From positions 8,071,542-8,135,541 of the forward strand of contig OX442430.1 of the NCBI GenBank assembly GCA_949361645.1: 64,000 bases of DNA. Direction: 5' to 3'. Numbering within the stretch: the first letter of the stretch is position 1; every line of letters starts with the position of its first letter. Origin of the DNA: Spongilla lacustris (lineage: Eukaryota; Porifera; Demospongiae; Spongillida; Spongillidae). A program made the position numbers and the translations under genes. This document shows positions 53,812 through 64,000 of this stretch, piece by piece. Below the pieces are notes generated by a model. That model worked only from the letters and a program-made list of their open reading frames with translations. It made no database searches and was not told the DNA's origin.

Positions 53812-55438
53812 CTATCTCCATCGCACCAGATAGTACAAAACGAAGCACACACAGAGTACAAACAGGATTAACAAGAACATCCAGCGGTTGTGCCCTGCTT
53901 GGGACATGGCCTTAACCCTTCTCATGCTGCTGGATAGAAGTCCACCCGCATTGTCAAACTCGTGATTCTGTGAACATAAGAGTATGTGTGGTGTGTGAAC
54001 ATGGGAGTACGTGTGGTGTGTGAACATGGGAGTACGTGTGGTGTGTGAACATGGGAGTACGTGTGGTGTGTGAACATGGGAGTATGTGTGGTGTGTGAAC
54101 ATGGGAGTACGTGTGGTGTGTGAACATGGGAGTACGTGTGGTGTGTGAACATGGGAGTACGTGTGGTGTGTGAACATGGGAGTACGTGTGGTGTGTGAAC
54201 ATAAGAGTACGTGTAGTGTGTGAACATGGGAGTACGTGTGGTGTGTGAACATGGGAGTATGTGTAGTGTGTGAACATGGGAGTACGTGTGGTGTGTGAAC
54301 ATGGGAGTACGTGTTGGTGTGTGAACATGGGAGTATGTGTGGTGTGTGAACATGGGAGTATGTGGTGTGTGAACATGGGAGTATGTGTGGTGTGTGAACA
54401 TGGGAGTACGTGTTGGTGTGTGAACATGGGAGTATGTGTGGTGTCTGAACATGGGAGTATGTGTGGTGTGTGAACATGGGAGTATGTGGTGTGTGAACAT
54501 GGGAGTATGTGTGGTGTGTGAACATGGGAGTACGTGTTGGTGTGTGAACATGGGAGTATGTGTGGTGTCTGAACATGGGAGTATGTGTGGTGTGTGAACA
54601 TGGGAGTATGTGTGGTGTGTGAACATGGGAGTATGTGTGGTGTGTGAACATGGGAGTACGTGTGGTGTGTGAACATGGGAGTATGTGTGGTGTGTGAACA
54701 TGGGAGTACGTGTAGTGTGTGAACATGGGAGTACGTGTTGGTGTGTGAACATGGGAGTATGTGTGGTGTGTGAACATGGGAGTATGTGTGGTGTGTGAAC
54801 ATGGGAGTACGTGTGGTGTGTGAACATGGGAGTAAGTGTGGTGTGTGAACATGGGAGTATGTGTGGTTTGTGAACATGGGAGTACGTGTGGTGTGTGAAC
54901 ATGGGATAATGTGTGGTGTGTGAACATGGGATGATGTGCGGGGTGTGAACATGGGATGATGTGCGGTGTGTGAACATGGGATGATGTGCAGGGTGTGAAC
55001 ATGGGATGAACATGGGATGATGTGCGGTGTGTGAACATGGGATGATGTGCGGGGTGTAGATACGAACTAACCATGGTCCCCAGAAGTTTGTTATGGCCTC
55101 TGACCTCGTCCCCCATATCAATCGACAGCTGCGAGTGAGCAAACAGTACAAACTGAACTATAACACCACTAACATACTACTTACTGACTTCAGCACGGCC
55201 ACTTTGTGCGCCATTTGTTCCTCCAGCTTGCTATTCTCCTCTTCTAACGCATCATGACTAGAACCATTCGCGGTAGCTACAAATACACCACAACCTATAA
55301 TCTGAATACCTGTACTTCCCTAACAACGACCCCATGCGCAAGACGTTATAGGCAAGCATTTCAACACATGTATACAGCTTTCGGAGAATACATCAATATT
55401 AACTGTTTACCTATCTGGTGAGGTCGCCGAGCACTCAT
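53812..55438 (-). CDS. BET1: BET1-type Golgi SNARE, 110 aa
   Basis: Qc-SNARE of ER-to-Golgi or intra-Golgi vesicle fusion, tail-anchored in the membrane. Exons (descending): 55411-55438, 55185-55276, 55072-55128, 53812-53967; 333 nt. The SNARE motif runs from about residue 20 to 85 (LEEENSKLEEQMAHKVAVLK, SLSIDMGDEVRGHNKLLGTM, then FDNAGGLLSSSMRRVKAM). The transmembrane anchor is WMFLLILFVLCVCFVLYYL, followed by VRWR. Human BET1 (118 aa) has the same SLSIEIGxEVKxxNKLL core and one C-terminal anchor. The short N-terminus (MSARRPHQI) ends at a phase-1 intron. The last intron is 1.1 kb, nearly all a 25-bp repeat. The gene is divergent from NUP62 with 69 bp between starts. Confidence 0.9.
53970..55060. 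repeat. 25-bp array, over 40 copies, BET1 intron
   Basis: Units of GTGTGTGAACATGGGAGTAC plus GTGTG, with a GATGATGTGCG variant at the far end. On the gene strand the units read ACTCCCATGTTCACAC; the real acceptor reads ACTCTTATGTTCACAG|AATCAC. The 434-aa and 409-aa ORFs here are repeat translation. Confidence 0.97.
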
Positions 55439-55507
55439 AAAAATACAAGAGTATTAATAATTATTGATTTGTATGATTTAACCCGTTACTGTGTATTTAA
55501 ACACAAG
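55439..55507. promoter_or_regulatory. 69-bp divergent promoter, BET1 / NUP62
   Basis: Only 69 bp separate the two start codons. The sequence is AT-rich (TATTAATAATTATTGATTTG) and must hold both 5' UTRs or overlapping transcripts. Confidence 0.7.
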
Positions 55508-58798
<3,291 letters not shown>

Positions 58799-59087
58799 GT
58801 GTGTCCTCGCGAGTTGAGAACAGAAATGGAAACGTGTGTAGTGTGTGCCTTGTGTCTGCTTCTTGTGGTGTTGTCTCCTACACACTTCCTCATTAAAGCC
58901 CCACCCCCTTACATTTCCTCATTTACAATGTAAAATCTATTTGGAATAATCTATTGTAGATATCCTGTGCTCTCCAAAAAGCAAAAGGTGGGCTATAGTT
59001 AGAATTTGCACACCGCAAACAAACAGAAAGGAATCTGCACACCGCAAACAAACAGAAATGACATAATCAATAAACACATCATTGATG

Positions 59088-62000
59088 TCATGTGGATGAG
59101 TCCCAGTGCTCTGAATCCCAAACCAGTAGATATGCTGAGTTTGCAAAAGGCCTTTGTTCCGCCTTGCAATCGAAGTATGATTTGAACCCAGTCCCAAGGC
59201 TGAGCAGCTGTCGCATACTGCCTCCAGACTGCTGGGAGGTGTACGATACAGCCTTATGGATTGGGGAGGGGGAGGAGGACCGGGATACAAGCACCTCCCC
59301 CCTGTCACGTGACATGTCATGTTCCTGCTGAGCTAGGTTGAGCACAAGTAGGGCTTTAGTCTGACTGCAATGGCAGTGCAGCAGACACAGAGATGAGAAG
59401 TCCCGGGCATCCAGGATGAGTATACTACCCGTTGTCATGCCAATGAACAGCTGAAGATTGGAGTAGTGGAGTGCAGAGATGTAACAATCTGAAGATAGGA
59501 AGAGGGAGTGGTAGAAGAGGCGTGGCTAAAGGTTTAACATGACAAACACATACTTGTGAGAGGTGGGCTAGGGGGTCAGAGGGGTCAGCGGTGGGCCAGG
59601 GGGTTAGAGGGGTCAGAGGTGGGCCGGGGGGTCAGGGGTCATAGATGGGCCAGGGGGTTAGAGGTGGATGGTTACCTTTATCCTCCACATGTTGCCTGCA
59701 GTCCAGGCTCTGTACCAACGCCCTGTTGTAGCAGTTCCACCTCATCACATGGTGGCCATGGTAGGAGGAGCCGTACACATTCACACACGCCCTCTTCAGC
59801 TCAGGGTCAGTGGTGTATGCGGCTAGGGTGCTCGTAGCCTGTTCAAAGGTCATACTGCACACCAGGTGGGCATACACCAGGTAGGACATGTAGCTCGGGG
59901 GCTGGGAGGGGTCTATTGCCGTGGTAATGAACTGCACCACGGAAAGATCTGAAGGGTTAAGTATAGTGATCATTGACCTTTGACCCACCCACAGCTCGTG
60001 GGTGACCACACTGCTGGTCAGTACAGGGACAGCTAGAAGAGCAGCTGCAACCTGTGTGTTGTCATGGTAATGAGCCTCTGGAGTGAGGGTAAGGTTGATC
60101 AGTGGGGACTTGGCCATCAGCTGGGCGGGGCTATCACTGTAGGACAGCACCGAGCCGTTGTCAAGGGCAACAAACACTCGCTTTAGTGAAGGTATGTGCA
60201 CAATGTGGTTGATGGCGGTGAGGTGTTTGATCCACACCTGAGCACTGATGCGACGAGACATGGCATCGTAGATGAGCATACAGCCTATGCCAAAGCCAAT
60301 CCACACCCTGTCCCCTACCATACATATGCATTTAACTGGAGTGTCTCCAAGGTCAATGTCCTGTATGTAGGTTTATACATAATTGACGGTCAATAACAGT
60401 GTAGCAATACTCACCTCTGTGTTAACGAAACGTCCTGTGAAGTCGATCACCGTGGCAACTGAATGATGTCCATCGGTTGAAGCCACCCAAAGCTCGCAAA
60501 TGATGTCATCGTCTCCGTATTGGGAGTTTGGTGAATAGTTCTCATTGGGGGAGGGGCCACCAATGACATCATCAGGGCAAGGGTGTTTAGGTCTGACATC
60601 ATCATCTGTTATAACTTCATTGGATGAAGCGACGACAGGTCCCTGGAGACCATTTGTTGTATCTGCTGTAAAGGCTGCCTGCACAGTGCTCCTGTTCAGT
60701 CCCTGGTATCCTTCCTGTCCTGAGGCTCCACCCACTCCTTCCTGTACTGTGACTCCACCCACTCCTTCCTGTCTTGTGGCTCCACCCAATCCTTCCTGTC
60801 TTGTGGCTCCACCCACTCCTTCCTGTCTTGTGGCTCCACCCACTCCTTCCTGTCCTGCCTCTTTGGACTTTACAAGCTCCACCCCCTCCTCACTAAGTGT
60901 TGGTAGTTTGGTGGAGTGGACTTCAAAGCTCTCCCTCCCCCTCGTGAGGGGGCTGGACATGGCAGTAGGACTATTCCTCCTCCCCCCTCCAGACACATGT
61001 TGGCCTACGGCATTTCTAGAATATGCTGAAACAATCCTGTAGCAACACGATATCACCTGCGTGTTGTCACAAACGCGGATTCCATCAAGAAGACGAAGGA
61101 ACTGGTGTGTGTCAACAGTTTCCACAATCTTCTTAGCAGTGGGGCGATCGTCGGGAGCCTGCTGCCAACACCAAGCCATCAGTTCCCGCAGAAGAACTGG
61201 ACATGGCAAATCCTTTTAAGGGAAGATATAGTAATTGATATGCAAACCATATACCAAGTCCCCAGCTCTTATCATATACCAAGTCCCCAGCCCTTATCAT
61301 ATACCAAGTCCCCAGCCCTTATCATATACCAAGTCCCCAGCCCTTATCATATATCAAGTCCCCAGCCCTTATTATATACCAAGTCCCCAGCCCTTATCCT
61401 ATACCAAGTCCCCAGCCCTTATCATATACCAAGTCCCCAGCCCTTATCATATACCAAGTCCCCAGCCCTTATCATATACCAAGTCCCCAGCCCTTATCAT
61501 ATACCAAGTCCCCAGCCCTTATCATATACCAAGTCCCCAGCCCTTATCATATACCAAGTCCCCAGCCCTATCATATACCAAGTCCCCAGCTCTTATCATA
61601 TACCAACCAAGTCCCCAGCCCATATCATCAAGTCCCCAGCCCTTATCATATGCCAAGTCCCCAGCCTTTATCATGTACCAAGTCCCCAGCCCTGATCATA
61701 TACCAAGTCCCCAGCCCTGATCATATACCAAGTCCCCAGCCCTCAACACAGGGGTATACCTTTCTGCTGAGAGATGGTCGTGCGCCATTTTCATTGGACT
61801 GGTTTGCCTGCTGTGCCGTGAGGGTCTCGTACGGCGTGTGCAGGGTCACCATCTCGTAGATGAGCATGGCGAAGGAGAAGACGTCCACCTGATGGCCGTA
61901 CACCTCACGACCGTGGTACTTGAGTATCTCGGGGGCCATGAAGCCGGGCGTGCCCACCAGCCCCCGGGCCCCCTGGGTGGCCGCAAACTGGCTGATTCCG

Positions 62001-64000
62001 TAGTCCGACAGCTTCACTAGTACCAAGTTGGTGCCCAGCTGTACCCCGTGGGGGGTGTGGTCATCTGGGTCTGGGAACTGCCACACCAGAACATTGTCAC
62101 TCTTGCAGTCACGATAAATGATATCCATGTCATGGAGATAGGCCAGAGCTGATGAGATCTGAAGTAGAGGGAAGGGAAGGAGGGGGAAGGAGGAAAGGAA
62201 AGGGGAGGAGGGGAGAGGAGGAAAGGAAAGGGGAGAGGAGGAAAAGAAAGGGAAGGAGGGGAGAGGAGGAAAGGAAAGGGGAGGAGGGGAGAGGAGAAAA
62301 GGAAAGGGGAGGAGGGGAGAGGAGGAAAGGAAAGGGGAGGAGGGGAGAGGAGAAAAGGAAAGGGGAGGAGGGGAGAGGAGGAAAGGAAAGGGGAGGAGGG
62401 GAGAGGAGGAAAGGAAAGGGGAGGAGGGGAGAGGAGGAAAGGAAAGGGGAGGAGGGGAGAGGAGGAAAGGAAAGGGGAGGAGGGGAGAGTAGGAAAGGGG
62501 AGGAAAGGGGAGGAGGGATGACAAGAGGAAAGTTGTGGGATAAGTCATGTGATAAGGTGCTCCACCCCATGGCATGCTGACCACACCCATCTATCGCTGA
62601 CTCCACCCACCTGTTTGATCACAGCTTGGCTGACATTGGAGGCCAGGTGCTTACTCTTCTCGCTATACACTTTCAGCATGTGCTTAAGGCTCCCCTTGGT
62701 GGCCAGTTCAAGGACCAGACCAAGTGGGCGGAGCAACACTCCGTAGAACTCAACAATGTGACCATGCTTCAGCTGGCACAAGATGGACAGTTCCTTCTTC
62801 AGGTTGCTGAAGCCTTCAATGATGGAGTGGCGGGTTGGTTGGTGGGGGGAATTGATATCCATATCCTGAACTGCTTCTGCTTCATGAACGTCATTAGAAG
62901 ACAGATCCATTTGGTGCTGCCACTCCTTGGTGAGAGCCTTGAGAGCTACATCTTTGTACTGCCGGCTCTGGTGGCCAGCAAAGGGTTAATTGCAACTAAC
63001 TATTTACAACCACTTTATGGACACGTGCGGTGATGACAATCAGGAAGGATACCCACATAACCCAAGTTATGTAACTAGATTGCATAACTAGTTACATAGC
63101 TAATAATTGTACCAGTGGACACGCCCCCTGCCCAGTGGTCACTCACTCCATCCTGTTGGCTCTTCACTTTGGCCCTGAACACTGTGGCAAAGGCTCCCTT
63201 GCCCAGCACATGAACATCTTCCTTCAAGATGTCCTTGTCGCCTAAGATGATATCTCTCCCTTGAGTTAGGAACAGCTGGTGGAAGAGAAACAGCATGACC
63301 ACACCCCCAGTAGCACACGCCCACACACCCCACTCAGTAGCACATGACCACACCCCCAGTAGCACACGCCCACACCCCCAGTAGCACACGCCCACACACC
63401 CCAGTAGCACATGACCACACCTCCAGTAGCACATGACCACACCTCCATTAGCACATGACCACACACCCCAGTAGCACACGCCCACCCACCCCATTAGCAC
63501 GTGACCACACCCCCAGTAGCACACGCCCACCACCTACAGTGTCAGGAGCGATGTAAGCCAGAGGCAGCCGGCCATGGGCTGGGCACTCGACATAGTCCCG
63601 GCTCCTGGCAGCCACTACACAGTCCTCGTAATCAAAGACATATCGGGTCACCTGACTGCTGGTGGGACCTGGGACGGATGATGTCATGGGGCAGGGGGGC
63701 GGGGCATGGTCAGAGAAGGACCTTTCCAATGGCACAGGTCCCCAGGCCCGGGCAGCTGTGCAGTGGGGACAGGGTACCACCACGGAGCGAGGCCGCACCC
63801 CCACAAACCAGTCATCTATCAGTAGAGAGATATGCTCCACTACCTTGGACAGCAAACCTGCCCGCATCTGGTCGAAGCGGTCCTCGCTAAGTGAGGGAGG
63901 GTTCTTGGTGGCTGGTTGGGCTGGGGATGAAAGAGAAGTATCTGTTGTGGTTGGTTGGGCTGGGGATGAGGAAGGCCTGATGGTGGCTGGTTGGACGGTG
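59088..64000 (-). CDS. LRRK-type ROCO kinase, C-terminal part (COR end, kinase, beta-propeller)
   Basis: Leucine-rich-repeat kinase family; the 5' part (LRR, ROC GTPase) lies beyond the window. Exons (descending): 63538->64000, 63147-63275, 62611-62967, 61760-62158, 60415-61212, 59676-60360, 59088-59488. The first exon encodes a Pro/Ser/Thr-rich stretch and a region with VEHISLLIDDWFVG and VVPCPHC, as at the COR/kinase junction of LRRK1. Kinase motifs: P-loop LGKGAFATVFRAKV, VALK (DVALKAL), YRD in place of HRD (IIYRDCKSDNVLV), DYG in place of DFG (KLSDYGISQF) and GTPGFMAPEI; YRD and DYG are LRRK2 hallmarks. After the kinase come GLRVCDNTQ-type and WIGFGIGCMLIYD blades of a WD40-like propeller, ending LLVWDSEHWDSST. 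An insert at 60700-60870 carries five nine-residue GVGGATRQE repeats. Whether it is LRRK1- or LRRK2-like needs the missing half. Confidence 0.85.
60720..60860 (-). repeat. 27-bp coding repeat GVGGATRQE in LRRK
   Basis: Five in-frame units (plus strand CACTCCTTCCTGTCTTGTGG plus CTCCACC). Confidence 0.92.
61255..61745. repeat. 24-bp array, LRRK intron
   Basis: About 20 units of CCTTATCATATACCAAGTCC plus CCAG. On the gene strand each unit has TTG|GTATATGATAAG, akin to the real donor AAAG|GTATACC. Confidence 0.95.
62165..62512. repeat. Purine-only 23-bp array, LRRK intron
   Basis: Units of GGAAAGGGGAGGAGGGGAGA plus GGA. It is pyrimidine-only on the gene strand and runs up to the acceptor CTTCAG of the exon at 61760-62158. 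Confidence 0.95.
63292..63532. repeat. CAGTAGCACACGCCCACACC array, LRRK intron
   Basis: About ten to twelve units of 20-25 bp alternating CACACGCCCACAC and CACATGACCACAC. Confidence 0.93.

Noticed and set aside
53812..55151. Very long minus-strand ORFs (over 400 aa) of His/Thr/Pro/Met-rich repeats
   Set aside because: They translate the 25-bp BET1 intron array, which is open in all three frames because its period is not a multiple of three and it lacks stops. The BET1 exons on both sides join in frame without it.

Overview
The window is nuclear DNA from a compact, intron-rich animal genome. Every gene is split by GT-AG introns, many of them only 45-70 bp, and neighbouring genes lie 70-800 bp apart. 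The proteins are metazoan (Tuba/DNMBP, VPS18, LOXHD1-like PLAT protein, MAP3K19-like kinase, three-LIM protein, ECH1, Pur-alpha, UAP1, A1CF/RBM47, BET1, NUP62, LRRK). Gene compactness, ankyrin/PLAT-rich content and intronic minisatellites suggest an early-branching animal, most likely a sponge; that assignment is inference. I built the exon models by hand from splice consensus and reading-frame continuity. All models keep frame across every junction.

Layout: 6-3495 (-) Tuba-like RhoGEF, 3' end outside the window; 3658-11044 (-) VPS18 copy 1; 11160-12662 (-) decayed reverse-transcriptase element; 12668-13698 AT-rich stretch, unassigned DNA and a 20-bp satellite; 13976-20678 (-) VPS18 copy 2; 21333-27593 (+) seven-PLAT protein; 27992-35401 (+) ankyrin-MAP3K19-like kinase; 35687-37522 (-) three-LIM protein; 37634-39635 (+) ECH1; 40437-41723 (+) Pur-alpha; 41946-44127 (-) UAP1; 44435-50212 (-) A1CF/RBM47-type RNA-binding protein with foldback elements in its first intron; 50371-53539 (+) coiled-coil, possibly Pil1/BAR-like protein; 53812-55438 (-) BET1 SNARE; 55508-58798 (+) NUP62; 59088-64000 (-) LRRK-type kinase, 5' end outside the window.

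Three gene pairs are divergent with only 69-158 bp between start codons (LIM/ECH1, A1CF/coiled-coil, BET1/NUP62), implying shared promoters. There is no operon or single pathway, although VPS18, BET1 and Tuba all act in membrane traffic.

The most striking features are: (1) many introns are filled by tandem repeats whose unit copies the real splice junction of that intron (donor, acceptor or both, plus a few exon bases); (2) two intact VPS18 genes in tandem with patchy gene conversion that includes introns; (3) a NUP62 that has lost FG dipeptides and carries LG-type repeats instead; (4) a coiled-coil protein with Pil1/LSP1-like layout.
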